DNA of 64,000 nt from Deinobacterium chartae (GCF_014202645.1 NZ_JACHHG010000004.1:1-64000); one strand, 5' to 3'; shown: positions 1 to 10,720, numbered from the stretch's first letter. The notes: generated by a model from the letters alone, not told the origin. Numbers and translations are program-made.

Positions 1-17
1 GCGCGGGGGTTTTTTGT

Positions 18-95
<78 letters not shown>

Positions 96-101
96 TGGTT
101 C

Positions 102-132
102 GGCTGGAAGTCAAAGACTTCCAGCCTTTTTT
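102..132 (+). terminator. Intrinsic terminator of tRNA-Gly
   Basis: An 11-bp perfect stem GGCTGGAAGTC / GACTTCCAGCC with an AAA loop is followed by six T residues. It lies 6 nt after the CCA end of the tRNA. Confidence 0.9.
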
Positions 133-240
133 GTTTGGTAAAAGGGCGTGCGTTTTTCCGGCATGGGCGCTCCCTCGCATGGGCCAGATCGTCAAGCTGT
201 CTGACCCATGCGTCGCCTGATCCGCTCTGCCCAAGCTAAA

Positions 241-573
241 ATGTGCCGGTACGCCTTCCACGATTACAAGCAGCATTACGCCTGCTTCTCCTGCCGCCGG
301 GCCTTCAAGCGCCCTCGAGGTACTTCGCCGCGCTGTCCGCACTGCCGCGCTCCGATGGAGGCGATGGGCCTCGATTTCGCGCCACCGGCTCGCCGGGACC
401 TCGAGGCCTGGACGACCTTACGCCTGCTTGCGGCTGAGGAGGTGCGCTTTCACTCGTGTGGTTGCGGGGCAGGGTACAGGCCCCGCAACCTGTGGGACCT
501 GCGGCCGTTCCTCGAGGCGCGGCGCAGTCAGGAAGCGGGGCTGGCGCTCCTCGAGCGCTTGAGGGCCCGCTGA
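241..573 (+). CDS. Small zinc-ribbon protein, unknown function
   Basis: A 110-residue protein, rich in Arg, with two CxxC knuckles near the N-terminus (C15-x2-C18 and C32-P-H-C35) that look like a zinc ribbon, and a further Cys pair (CGC) about residue 70. The ATG at 241 is preferred because the Cys-rich domain begins there. An in-frame ATG at 208 would add 11 residues, and neither start has a convincing ribosome binding site. It converges with ppk2, with one base between the stop codons. No enzyme motif is visible, so nucleic-acid binding is only a guess from the ribbon and basic charge. Confidence 0.65.
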   Translation: MCRYAFHDYKQHYACFSCRRAFKRPRGTSPRCPHCRAPMEAMGLDFAPPARRDLEAWTTLRLLAAEEVRFHSCGCGAGYRPRNLWDLRPFLEARRSQEAGLALLERLRAR

Positions 574-574
574 A

Positions 575-1378
575 CTACTCGATCCGCACGTGCTCGAGCC
601 CTTCGGGCGCGGGCGGGTAGCGCAGGTCGAGACCCTCGAGGGTCTCGACCAGAATGCGGGTGATCAGGTGGTTGCGGAACCACTTGCGGTCGGCAGGGAT
701 GACGTACCAGGGCGCGTATTCTTCGGAGGTGCGCGACAGGACCTGCTCGTAGGTCTCGGTGTAACGCTCCCACAGCGCGCGTTCCTCGAGGTCCTTGGGA
801 TCGAACTTCCAGTGCTTGTCCGGGCGGTCGAGGCGTTCTTGCAGGCGTTTGCGCTGCTCTTCTTTGGAGATGTGCAGGTAGAACTTGAGCTGTACCGTCT
901 GCGCGTCGGCCAGCAGCGCTTCGAAGGCGCGGATGTGCTCGAGGCGGCGGTCCAGGACCTCTTCGGGCAGCAGGCGGTGAACGCGCGGGACCAGCACGTC
1001 CTCGTAGTGCGAACGGTTAAAGATCGCAACGTGTCCGGCGGCCGGGGCGAGGGCATGGACGCGCCACAGAAAGTCGTGGGCGCGCTCGACCGCGCTGGGA
1101 ACCTTGAAAGGGGTCACGGACGTGCCGAGCGGGTTGAAGCCGCCCATCACGTGCTTGACGGTGCCGTCCTTGCCGCCGGCGTCGCGGGCTTGCAGCACGA
1201 TCAACAGGCTGCGTTTTCCTTCGGCGTACAGGCGCTCTTGCAGGTTCTGCATGCGCGCTTGCAGTTGCCCGGTCTTGGTTTCGGCGTCCTGGCGGTTCTG
1301 TCCCCCGTCGTCACGGGTGTCCCAATCGTCCAGCCGGACCCTGTGACCCGGGCGGACGCGGTAGGCATCGGTTTGCAT
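575..1378 (-). CDS. ppk2: PPK2-family polyphosphate kinase / nucleotide phosphotransferase
   Basis: A 267-residue cytoplasmic PPK2-family enzyme, which transfers phosphate between inorganic polyphosphate and nucleotides. The Walker-A-like loop ARDAGGKDG is at residues 64-72 and the lid/Walker-B-like segment NRSHYEDVLV at 121-130, both hallmarks of the family. The length fits a single-domain PPK2. Related enzymes from the Deinococcus-Thermus group can phosphorylate both AMP and ADP (class III), but the class cannot be settled from sequence alone. The ATG at 1378 lies 6 nt downstream of TATGCT with no Shine-Dalgarno, so the mRNA is probably leaderless. Confidence 0.93.
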   Translation of the reverse strand: MQTDAYRVRPGHRVRLDDWDTRDDGGQNRQDAETKTGQLQARMQNLQERLYAEGKRSLLIVLQARDAGGKDGTVKHVMGGFNPLGTSVTPFKVPSAVERAHDFLWRVHALAPAAGHVAIFNRSHYEDVLVPRVHRLLPEEVLDRRLEHIRAFEALLADAQTVQLKFYLHISKEEQRKRLQERLDRPDKHWKFDPKDLEERALWERYTETYEQVLSRTSEEYAPWYVIPADRKWFRNHLITRILVETLEGLDLRYPPAPEGLEHVRIE

Positions 1379-1384
1379 GCTCGC

Positions 1385-1390
1385 AGCATA
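1385..1390 (-). promoter_or_regulatory. -10 box of leaderless ppk2
   Basis: TATGCT on the minus strand sits 6 nt before the ppk2 ATG. No Shine-Dalgarno is present in between. Confidence 0.55.
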
Positions 1391-1439
1391 ACGCGGAGCC
1401 CACGGCCTGCAGAGCTCCGCTCAAGGTTCGCTCAGCGTT

Positions 1440-2630
1440 TCAGGAGGGGCGCGTCTGATTCAGCCAGTCGGTCACCGCGCCCGCCAGGGCTTCAGCGGGG
1501 GCGCTGCCCTGGGCCAGGGTGGGGCTACCGCCGCCGCGCCCGCCTGCGGCGCGCAGGATCTCGGTCAATACCTCGCGAGCCGGGCGCGGCAGGGTGCTGG
1601 TCACGGCCAGTCGGCCGCTGACGGTATAAACCACGCCCAGCGTCTCGGGCAGCTGGGTCAGGGCCTGCGAGACCGGCTTGATCAGCGCCTCGTCCTCGAG
1701 TTTCAAGATCCGCACCCGGCCCGCGCTGAGCAGCTCTTGAGGAGCCTGGTGAACGAGAAAACCGGCCAGTTGTTCCTGGGTGCGCGCGAGCTTGCGCGCG
1801 TCCTCGAGGGCGCTGGCGCGCAGGGCCTCTACCCGTTCGGTCAACTGGTCGATGCCGCTGGAGAAGCTGCGCGCCAGGTCGCGGGCCGTGCGGTAGGTGT
1901 GGGTCAGGCGCGCGTGAGCCTCGAGGCCCGCCGAGAAGAACACGCGGGTCAGGCTGCCGTGCACGCGCTCGAGGCGCAGCACCACGATCGGTCCGGCCAG
2001 CGCGGTGGAGGAGAGGTGCGTACCGCCGCAGGCGCTGACCTCCCAGTAGCCCGAGGGCTCCTGTGGGTCGTGAACCAGCACCAGGCGCACCCGGCCGGAC
2101 ACTTGCGGCGGGCGGCGCAACGGGAAGTGTGCCAGCTCGGCTTCGGGCACCTCGAGATCCGAGATGCGCAGGTCGCGGTACACGGCGTTCATCACCGTAC
2201 GCTCGGCTGCCTCGGCGTCTTCGGGAGTGGGGTCGCCCTCGAGGTCTAAGCTGCACTCCTCGGAGCGCATCGAGACCGCCTGCACCCGGAAAGCCGGGTT
2301 GACGCGCAAGAAGGCCTGGGCGAGCAGGTGCTCGGCGGTGTGGCGCTGGCTGTGGCGCAGGCGGCGGTCGGCGTCGATCTCGCCTTCGACCTCGAGGCCC
2401 GGCGTGGGCAGGTCGCCCTCGAGGGTGTGCCACACCTGACCGCCGCTTTTTTGCACGTCGGTGACGCGCGCGCTGCCTGTGGCCCAGCGCAGCTCGCCGG
2501 CATCGGCGTTCTGGCCGCCGCCTTCGGGGTAAAACAGCGAGGCCTCGAGGGCCACCCGCCTGCCCTCGAGGGCGGTGACGCGCGAACGGAAACGGGTTGC
2601 GAACGGTTGTTGGTGGTAAAGGGGTTTCAT
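1440..2630 (-). CDS. alaX: Alanyl-tRNA editing protein, AlaX type with DHHA1-like tail
   Basis: A 396-residue stand-alone relative of the AlaRS editing domain, expected to hydrolyse mischarged Ser- or Gly-tRNA(Ala). An N-terminal beta-barrel region is followed by the zinc motifs H97-TAE-H101 and C201-GGT-H205, the signature of this hydrolase family. A helical region (about 240-310) leads to a DHHA1-like C-terminus with a glycine-rich GGRGGGSP motif, so this is the long form of AlaX. The ATG at 2630 (MKPLYHQQ) is chosen over an in-frame GTG at 2654 because it overlaps by four bases (ATGA) the stop of a short upstream ORF that itself follows a leaderless-type promoter. Confidence 0.9.
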   Translation of the reverse strand: MKPLYHQQPFATRFRSRVTALEGRRVALEASLFYPEGGGQNADAGELRWATGSARVTDVQKSGGQVWHTLEGDLPTPGLEVEGEIDADRRLRHSQRHTAEHLLAQAFLRVNPAFRVQAVSMRSEECSLDLEGDPTPEDAEAAERTVMNAVYRDLRISDLEVPEAELAHFPLRRPPQVSGRVRLVLVHDPQEPSGYWEVSACGGTHLSSTALAGPIVVLRLERVHGSLTRVFFSAGLEAHARLTHTYRTARDLARSFSSGIDQLTERVEALRASALEDARKLARTQEQLAGFLVHQAPQELLSAGRVRILKLEDEALIKPVSQALTQLPETLGVVYTVSGRLAVTSTLPRPAREVLTEILRAAGGRGGGSPTLAQGSAPAEALAGAVTDWLNQTRPS

Positions 2631-2671
2631 GCGCGCCTCTGCGCGAACGTGCACGGCAAGGTGGAAAGCAT
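2627..2671 (-). CDS. Candidate 14-codon leader ORF upstream of alaX
   Basis: The ORF MLSTLPCTFAQRRA begins 5 nt after TAGACT, the same spacing as other leaderless genes here, and its TGA overlaps the alaX ATG as ATGA. That geometry would put alaX translation under re-initiation or coupling from the mini-ORF. No family is recognisable in so short a peptide, and the ORF could be incidental. See the matching finding. Confidence 0.4.
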   Translation of the reverse strand: MLSTLPCTFAQRRA

Positions 2672-2676
2672 GGCCC

Positions 2677-2682
2677 AGTCTA
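2677..2682 (-). promoter_or_regulatory. -10 box of the alaX transcript
   Basis: TAGACT (within TATAGACT) on the minus strand lies 5 nt before the ATG of the 14-codon leader ORF. Confidence 0.5.
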
Positions 2683-2705
2683 TAGCGTGGGCCATGCGGT
2701 GACGA

Positions 2706-3254
2706 TCAGAGGTAGCGCAGGGCCCACGCGCTCAGGCCGCGCTCCGGGGCCATCTGTGCCAGGGCCAGCGCCGAGGGCGGCAGGTCACGGGCGGGGCGGG
2801 CCCCGAGTTCCGCCGCCAAGCGGTCGAACTCCAGGGCGTCGTACTTGGCCTCTTCCAGCAGGACCTCGCGGACCAGGCCCTCCTCGACGCGGTACACACC
2901 GCCGTACACGTTGCCCTTGCGGGCGTCGAGGCTGGCGGCCATGACGCCGTCGCGCTGCGCTGCGATCGCCTCGAGGGTGCTGAGCCCCAGCACCGGGGCG
3001 TTCCAGGCGGTCGCCAGTCCCAGCGCGTACGAAGCGCCCACCCGCACCCCGGTGTACGATCCGGGGCCCACTCCCAGCGCGATGCGGTCGGCGCGCGGCT
3101 CGAGGCCCGCCTCCTCGAACAGGGCGCGCACCTCGAGGGCGATGCGGGCGGCGTGGTCGCGCTCAACCCTGGGGGTGCGTTCGAGGGTCACGTGTGGGGC
3201 CACCAGGGCCAGGGCCAGCCAGGGCGTGGCGGTATCCAGGGCGAGCGTGATCAT
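2706..3254 (-). CDS. tsaB: tRNA threonylcarbamoyladenosine biosynthesis protein TsaB
   Basis: A 182-residue TsaB, the ASKHA-fold partner of TsaD in making t6A37 on ANN-decoding tRNAs. The N-terminal MITLALDTAT strand and the GVGPGSYTGVRVG loop near residue 62 are diagnostic. It is slightly shorter than many homologues (about 220-230) at the C-terminus, which carries the non-catalytic half. The start codon overlaps the stop of the upstream C39-like gene by four bases (ATGA), so the two are translationally coupled. Confidence 0.93.
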   Translation of the reverse strand: MITLALDTATPWLALALVAPHVTLERTPRVERDHAARIALEVRALFEEAGLEPRADRIALGVGPGSYTGVRVGASYALGLATAWNAPVLGLSTLEAIAAQRDGVMAASLDARKGNVYGGVYRVEEGLVREVLLEEAKYDALEFDRLAAELGARPARDLPPSALALAQMAPERGLSAWALRYL

Positions 3255-3832
3255 CTGCGGGCTACCCCCTTAACACCCAGCAGCGCCTCGAGGCGGCCCT
3301 GCCAGCCTTCGGGATAGATGGGAATGAACTCCTGGCCGTATACGCTCCACAGCGTCTGAAAATCCGCGTAGCTCAGGTAGGCCTGCGCGCCGTACATCGA
3401 ATCGCTCACCCACATCACGCCCGCGCGGTCGTCGTAGCCGCGCACGACCCGAAAGTGCGGGGTGCCGCCCACCCGGTCGAGCCACTGCAGCACCAGCACC
3501 GGGATGCCCGCCGAGACCAGCTTCTTGAGATCCTCCAGGCGCCCGCCCTTGAAACGGGTGGCGCGCAGGCCGTAGGGGCGCAGGTACGGGTCGATCACGT
3601 CGGCGGTCATGTAGCCGCCCTGGGGACGCAATGCCTTGCGGGCCTCCTCCTGCGAGACCCGGTAGCCGTAGTAGCCCAGCACGCTCACCAGCGAGGCCGG
3701 GCCGCAGTTGTTGTAGGTCTGGAAGGTATGGGCGATCCCCTCGAGGTAGGCGCTGCTCGGTTGGCGCGCGGCCTGTGCGGGGCCGAGCAGGCACAGGGAC
3801 AGAAACAGGGCGGGCAGGAAAACAAGGCGCAT
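3251..3832 (-). CDS. Secreted C39-like cysteine peptidase domain protein
   Basis: A 193-residue exported protein. A signal peptide (MRLVFLPALFLSLCLLG, cleavage probably after AQA) precedes a papain-like C39 domain with the catalytic NCGPASL cysteine motif and a later PHFRVVRGYDD segment supplying the His. Fold-family members cleave double-glycine leaders or act as stand-alone envelope peptidases. Here there is no ABC transporter fusion, so a periplasmic peptidase is likelier. The ATG at 3832 is preferred over the TTG at 3841 because it lies 7 nt after a TATATT box. It forms a coupled pair with tsaB, although no functional link is obvious. Confidence 0.75.
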   Translation of the reverse strand: MRLVFLPALFLSLCLLGPAQAARQPSSAYLEGIAHTFQTYNNCGPASLVSVLGYYGYRVSQEEARKALRPQGGYMTADVIDPYLRPYGLRATRFKGGRLEDLKKLVSAGIPVLVLQWLDRVGGTPHFRVVRGYDDRAGVMWVSDSMYGAQAYLSYADFQTLWSVYGQEFIPIYPEGWQGRLEALLGVKGVARR

Positions 3833-3839
3833 CCTTTCC

Positions 3840-3845
3840 AATATA
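3840..3845 (-). promoter_or_regulatory. -10 box of the C39-like gene / tsaB transcript
   Basis: TATATT on the minus strand is 7 nt from the ATG. A GGAAAGG string abuts the ATG, too close to be a normal Shine-Dalgarno. Confidence 0.55.
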
Positions 3846-3940
3846 GCGGGTAGACCCCGGCTTTCTTAGGACCGCAGCGAAGGAGCCTGGAAGCAGGCGG
3901 CCCCGTCTGGCCATCTCGCAGGCTCGGTCTCCGGATTGTG

Positions 3941-3946
3941 TATACT
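3941..3946 (+). promoter_or_regulatory. Probable pyrG promoter -10 box
   Basis: TATACT with no convincing -35 box. The expected start falls in the CCCG run at 3952-3955, 6-9 nt downstream, inside the left arm of the first leader hairpin. Confidence 0.45.
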
Positions 3947-3947
3947 G

Positions 3948-3987
3948 AAGTCCCGAAGGCCTCGAGGCGCTTCGGACTTTTTGTTTT
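3948..3987 (+). promoter_or_regulatory. Terminator-like hairpin 1 in the pyrG leader
   Basis: The left arm (3948-3961) and right arm (3966-3979) pair over 13 bp with two single-base bulges and a TCGA loop, followed by TTTTTGTTTT. The upstream gene diverges, so no forward gene is available to be terminated. This points to attenuation of pyrG. Confidence 0.65.
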
Positions 3988-4014
3988 GTGTTCCTCGAGG
4001 TACAGCCGAATCGT

Positions 4015-4054
4015 CCCGGGTGCGTCAGCGCCCGGGGGAGCTTTTTGTTGTTTT
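4015..4054 (+). promoter_or_regulatory. Terminator-like hairpin 2 in the pyrG leader
   Basis: CCCGGGTG (4015-4022) pairs with CGCCCGGG (4029-4036), followed after GGAG by CTTTTTGTTGTTTT. A third CCCGGG copy (4064-4069) overlaps the pyrG Shine-Dalgarno (GGGAGGA, 4067-4073), so alternative pairings that hide the ribosome site are possible. Confidence 0.55.
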
Positions 4055-4076
4055 GGGCTGCGGCCCGGGAGGAACC

Positions 4077-5696
<1,620 letters not shown>

Positions 5697-5700
5697 ACCT

Positions 5701-5750
5701 GCACGAGCGGTAAGAGCGGCGCCTCCTACAGGAGGCGCCGCTTCTCGTGC
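5701..5750. terminator. Hairpin terminator between convergent pyrG and coaE
   Basis: An inner 12-bp stem (5715-5726 / 5731-5742) with loop TACA is enclosed by an outer 7-bp stem GCACGAG / CTCGTGC. There is no real U-tract, and the symmetric stem could serve both convergent genes. Confidence 0.6.
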
Positions 5751-5764
5751 GGGCGTTCGGCGGG

Positions 5765-6367
5765 TCAGGGGCTCGATGGTGGAAAAATGCCCAGCTCCTG
5801 CAGCGCCCGGTCCACCTGCGCCTCAAGGTCCTCGAGGCTGCCGTCGTTCTCGATAACCCGGCTGGCGCGGCGGCGCTTCTCCGCCGGGGGCATCTGGGCG
5901 GCGTCACGGGCGCGGAACTGCTCCTCGGACATGCCGTCGCGCGCTCGTGCGCGCCCGAGGCGCAGCTCAAAGGGAGCGTCCACCACCAGCACCGCGTCCA
6001 TCTGGGCCTCCAGGCCACCTTCGAACAGCAAAGGGATGTCTTGCACCACCCAGGGGTGATCGGCCTCGAGTGCCGCCTCGAGCGCGCGCAGGTGCGCGCG
6101 GACGCGCGGGTGCACGATGGCGTTGAGGCGGTCGAGCCGCTCGGGATGGCCGAAGACGTGCGCGGCGAGCGCGGCGCGGTCAAGGACGTTGTGCCGGACG
6201 AACTGCGCTCCGAAGGCCGCAGCGATCTCTTGCAGGGTATCGTCCTTGGCCGTTACCTCGCGGGCGGCCTGGTCAGCGTCCAAGACGGGCAGCCCACGCT
6301 GGCGCAACAGTTGGGCGACGGTGCTTTTGCCGCTGCCGATCGAGCCGGTGAGTCCCAGTCGTCTCAT
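5765..6367 (-). CDS. coaE: Dephospho-CoA kinase
   Basis: A 200-residue kinase that phosphorylates the 3'-OH of dephospho-CoA, the final step of coenzyme A synthesis. The P-loop GSIGSGKST is at residues 8-16, followed by the DADQAAREV acceptor region. Length is normal. The ATG at 6367 has no Shine-Dalgarno, and CACACT lies 6 nt upstream as a possible but imperfect -10 box. Confidence 0.96.
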   Translation of the reverse strand: MRRLGLTGSIGSGKSTVAQLLRQRGLPVLDADQAAREVTAKDDTLQEIAAAFGAQFVRHNVLDRAALAAHVFGHPERLDRLNAIVHPRVRAHLRALEAALEADHPWVVQDIPLLFEGGLEAQMDAVLVVDAPFELRLGRARARDGMSEEQFRARDAAQMPPAEKRRRASRVIENDGSLEDLEAQVDRALQELGIFPPSSP

Positions 6368-6432
6368 AAAAAGAGTGTGTCATGGTGCGAAAAAGCGGGC
6401 AAGGGCTGCGTGAGGATTCTCACAGTTGCTTC

Positions 6433-6462
6433 ACCTTAAGGTAAGGTCAAGGCCAGTATGAT
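6433..6462 (+). promoter_or_regulatory. Possible promoter/operator of the TPR gene
   Basis: A palindrome ACCTTAAGGT (6433-6442) lies just upstream of TATGAT (6457-6462), which could be a -10 box. The leader to the start codon would be about 80 nt. No regulator can be named. Confidence 0.3.
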
Positions 6463-6549
6463 GCTTCAGGCAGATCATGCACACGTTCCCGCAAAACACC
6501 AGGAGCGCTGAGTGATAAGCTCGAGGCTCAGTGAACCGGAGGTCATTTC

Positions 6550-7650
6550 GTGAAGCGAATGTTAACGCTCGGCCTTTGCGCCCTCGCTCCGATGGTGGCA
6601 GCAGTGCTGCCCTCGGCTCATGCGCAGGCCGCGCCAACCGCGCAGAAGTCGAATCTGAGCGCCGCCAACTACGTCGTCTTGGGTAAGTACTACTACAGCA
6701 ACGGACAGTACGACTCTGCGTACATCTCGTTTCGCAACGCGGTGGACAAGGACGCCAGAAACGCCGAAGCCCTGCTGTACCTGGGCCGTACCCAGACCAA
6801 GCTCAAACTCTACCAGGCCGCCATCGAGAGCCTGCGCAAGCTGACTCAGATGGACAACCGCAACATCAGCGCCTACGTGGCCCTCGCTCAGGCCTACAGC
6901 GCCGAGTACGCGGCCAGCAGCGACCGCAATCTGGTATCGGGCAACCTGGATCTGGCTCTCAAAGTGCTGCAAGACGCCGAGAACGTCAACCCCCGGGCCG
7001 CCGAGGTGTTCAACGAACGTGCGCTGGTGTACTACCGCAAGGGCGACGTCAGCCGCGCGCTCGAGGCCTCGAAGCGCGCCGCTCAGCTCGCTCCGGAAAA
7101 CTCGGTGGTCTTGTACACCCTGGGTGACCTGTACTACCGCAGCGGCAACGCTCCGGCAGCCATCGAAACCCTCGAGCGTGCCGTGGTCGCCGATCCGCGC
7201 GACGCCATCACCCGCGCCTTCTACGGCAAGCTGCTGATGCTCTCGGGCAACAGCCGCGAAGCCAAACTCGAGCTGGCCCAGGCGGTCAAGATCGCGCCCC
7301 GCAGCGCTTACGTCGTCGGTCAGTACGGCGTGGTGCTGTACCTGAGCAAGGAAACCGCCGCCGCCCGCGCCAACCTCGAGAAGGCCGTGCAGCTCGACCC
7401 GCTGCGCTACCCGGAGTTCTACTACTACCTCGGCCGCCTGCACCTCGAGGCCGGCAACGCCAAGGAGGCGCGCGCCAACCTCACCAAGGCCGTCACGCTC
7501 GACGGCGGCGAGCCGCAGTACCGCTACTACTTCGGCCGCTCCCTCGAGGCCAACGGCGACCGCGGTAACGCCCGGGTGCAGTACAACGAGGCCATCAAGC
7601 TCAACCCGAACTACAAAGAAGCCCGCGACGCGCTCGACCGGCTGAAATAA
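6550..7650 (+). CDS. Exported tetratricopeptide-repeat protein
   Basis: A 366-residue protein with a signal peptide (residues 1 to about 26, ending SAHAQA) followed by consecutive TPR units through to the C-terminus. The repeats show the spaced Leu/Ala/Tyr pattern (NAEALLYLGRTQ, SVVLYTLGDLYYRSG, QYRYYFGRSLEANGD). No catalytic domain is present, so it is a protein-binding scaffold in the periplasm or outer envelope. The GTG at 6550 follows GGAGG; an ATG at 6559 is a less likely start. It stands alone with its own terminator, and its partner is not evident. Confidence 0.85.
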   Translation: MKRMLTLGLCALAPMVAAVLPSAHAQAAPTAQKSNLSAANYVVLGKYYYSNGQYDSAYISFRNAVDKDARNAEALLYLGRTQTKLKLYQAAIESLRKLTQMDNRNISAYVALAQAYSAEYAASSDRNLVSGNLDLALKVLQDAENVNPRAAEVFNERALVYYRKGDVSRALEASKRAAQLAPENSVVLYTLGDLYYRSGNAPAAIETLERAVVADPRDAITRAFYGKLLMLSGNSREAKLELAQAVKIAPRSAYVVGQYGVVLYLSKETAAARANLEKAVQLDPLRYPEFYYYLGRLHLEAGNAKEARANLTKAVTLDGGEPQYRYYFGRSLEANGDRGNARVQYNEAIKLNPNYKEARDALDRLK

Positions 7651-7663
7651 GTTCCAGCGCGCG

Positions 7664-7706
7664 GCGCGGCGAGCAGGTTCTCCCTGCTCGCCGCGCTCTG
7701 TTGTTC
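7664..7706 (+). terminator. Terminator of the TPR gene
   Basis: A 14-bp perfect stem (7664-7677 / 7683-7696) with a 5-nt loop is followed by the U-rich TCTGTTGTT. Confidence 0.8.
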
Positions 7707-7716
7707 CGGGACGTCG

Positions 7717-7944
7717 CTAGCGCGGGTTACACGACCATCCCCAGGCCGGATACCACGCGCATCCCCAGGGTCTGCCCAAGTGATCGGTGAAGGGGCAGCG
7801 GGCGTAGATTCCGTAGTTGCGGCGTTTCGCGCCGCTTGGGGGTTTGGTGTGGGCCCGGGCGGGGGTGAGGGCGGCGAGCAGCACCGCTGCCGCGTGCCGG
7901 TAAGGCAAGCTGAGCTTGGGCAGGGCGGAACACTCCTTTGGCAA
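7717..7944 (-). CDS. Possible small secreted Cys/Trp-rich protein
   Basis: A 75-codon reverse-strand frame with a hydrophobic stretch (HAAAVLLAALTPARA) resembling a signal peptide, then a short mature region with three cysteines, three tryptophans and several Tyr/Pro (CPFTDHLGRPWGCAW...). The start is unclear: the frame opens at a TTG that sits on an AAAGGAG sequence which would better serve a GTG in another frame, and a later in-frame TTG at 7908 is also possible. Composition favours this frame, but no family is recognised. Confidence 0.33.
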   Translation of the reverse strand: MPKECSALPKLSLPYRHAAAVLLAALTPARAHTKPPSGAKRRNYGIYARCPFTDHLGRPWGCAWYPAWGWSCNPR

Positions 7945-8041
7945 AGAGGCCGAATGGAGCGAAGCTCGGTCAAGGCGTAACAGGTCATGGTGAATCCCGG
8001 CCGAAACCCAGCGGGTGCCCTGTACCCACCTGAACCGATGT

Positions 8042-8049
8042 GATACTAT
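8042..8049 (+). promoter_or_regulatory. Probable rpsB promoter -10 region
   Basis: GATACTAT, preceded by TGT, lies about 125 nt before rpsB and just before a GC-rich hairpin. The exact hexamer (GATACT or TACTAT) is uncertain. Confidence 0.45.
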
Positions 8050-8054
8050 TTTTC

Positions 8055-8175
8055 GGGCGCTTTTGCGCCCAGGGTCTCATGTGGCTCCGACAACCCCACC
8101 GGGCTGAGAGTGTCCCGCGACGGGTGGCCGCAGCAGACCGCAAATTCACCGTATAACGCTCTCACGGAGGAATCC
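8055..8175 (+). promoter_or_regulatory. Structured 5' leader of rpsB
   Basis: The leader opens with the hairpin GGGCGC-TTTT-GCGCCC (8055-8070) and is GC-rich to the GGAGG site. S2 mRNA leaders are autoregulated by S2 in several bacteria, and this one could be too, but no known consensus was matched. Confidence 0.4.
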
Positions 8176-8943
<768 letters not shown>

Positions 8944-8951
8944 CCGTTTTA

Positions 8952-8993
8952 CGCCAGAGTCAGGCCAGCCTGCAAGCAGGACCTGCTCTGGCG
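8952..8993 (+). other. Hairpin between rpsB and tsf
   Basis: CGCCAGAG (8952-8959) pairs with CTCTGGCG (8986-8993), with a second stem CCTGC/GCAGG inside. There is no U-tract, so it may be a processing site or partial attenuator. Confidence 0.4.
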
Positions 8994-9039
8994 GTTTGGT
9001 GTAAAGCCGTTTTCAGAAATCTGTAAAAGGAGACGAGAC

Positions 9040-9858
9040 ATGCTCGATTCGATCAAGAAGCTGCGCGAGATGACCGGCGCTGGCATGATGGACGTCAAGA
9101 AGGCCCTGAACGACGCCCAGGGTGACGAGGAGAAAGCGGTCGCGCTGCTGCGCGAGCGCGGCATCGTGAAGGCCGCCAAGAAGGCGGACCGCGAGGCCAA
9201 GGAGGGTCTGGTGGCCTTCCGCGTGTCCGAGGACGGCAAGCGTGGCGCCCTGGTCGAGGTGAACAGCGAGACCGACTTCGTGGCCCGCAACTCGGACTTC
9301 CAGGCCCTGGTGGCCTCGCTGGCCGAAGCTGCCCTCAAAGCCGGCACCGAGGACCTCGAGGCGTTCCGCAGCGTCAAGCTGGAGAACGGCGAGGACGTGG
9401 ACACCGCTGTGAAGGCCGCTGCCGGCAAGATCGGCGAGAACCTGGTGCTGAGCCGCGTTGCTTTCGTCGAGACCGACGGCGTGGTCGCCGGTTACGTGCA
9501 CAGCAACGGCAAGATCGGCTCGCTGGTCGGCCTGAGCGGCCTCAGCGGTGACGAGGCGGCCACCGTCGCCAAGGACATTGCGCTGCACGTCGCGGCCGAG
9601 CGTCCCCGTTACCTCAGCCGTGAGGAAGTGGAGTCGGACGCCATCGAGAAAGAGCGCGAGATCCTGACCAACAAGGCCCTCAACGAGGGTAAGCCGGCCA
9701 ACATCGTCGAGAAGATCGTGGCGGGCCAGATCTCCAAGTTCTACGAGGAGACCGTGCTGGTCGAGCAGAAGTTCGTCAAGGACAACGCGGTGACCGTGGG
9801 CAGCCTGGTCAAGGGCGGCTCGATCGCCCGCTTCGTCCGTTTCGAAATCGGCGGCTAA
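9040..9858 (+). CDS. tsf: Translation elongation factor Ts
   Basis: A 272-residue nucleotide-exchange factor for EF-Tu. The N-terminal UBA-like domain (SIKKLREMTGAGMMDVKKAL) and the EF-Tu contact motif TDFVARN near residue 80 are clear. Length matches the two-subdomain core form rather than the shorter Thermus type. An AAAAGGAG site precedes the ATG. It probably shares the rpsB transcript and ends at a strong hairpin. Confidence 0.98.
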   Translation: MLDSIKKLREMTGAGMMDVKKALNDAQGDEEKAVALLRERGIVKAAKKADREAKEGLVAFRVSEDGKRGALVEVNSETDFVARNSDFQALVASLAEAALKAGTEDLEAFRSVKLENGEDVDTAVKAAAGKIGENLVLSRVAFVETDGVVAGYVHSNGKIGSLVGLSGLSGDEAATVAKDIALHVAAERPRYLSREEVESDAIEKEREILTNKALNEGKPANIVEKIVAGQISKFYEETVLVEQKFVKDNAVTVGSLVKGGSIARFVRFEIGG

Positions 9859-9866
9859 GCAAACAG

Positions 9867-9903
9867 CAGGGGTTGAGGCGGGCGGTGCCCGCCTCAACCC
9901 CTG
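9867..9903 (+). terminator. 17-bp perfect hairpin after tsf
   Basis: A perfect 17-bp stem (9867-9883 / 9887-9903) with a 3-nt loop GGT. It is followed by TAAGCACAGC, not a U-tract. It is probably a terminator or transcript-end stabiliser. Confidence 0.65.
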
Positions 9904-9922
9904 TAAGCACAGCGTAGAGTGA

Positions 9923-10720
<798 letters not shown>

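Noticed and set aside
590-1621. Long forward frame across ppk2
   Set aside because: Same type of shadow frame; the reverse protein has the PPK2 motifs.
8042-8175. CTGAGAG in the rpsB leader resembling the TPP riboswitch
   Set aside because: The other conserved TPP parts are absent and the downstream gene is ribosomal protein S2.
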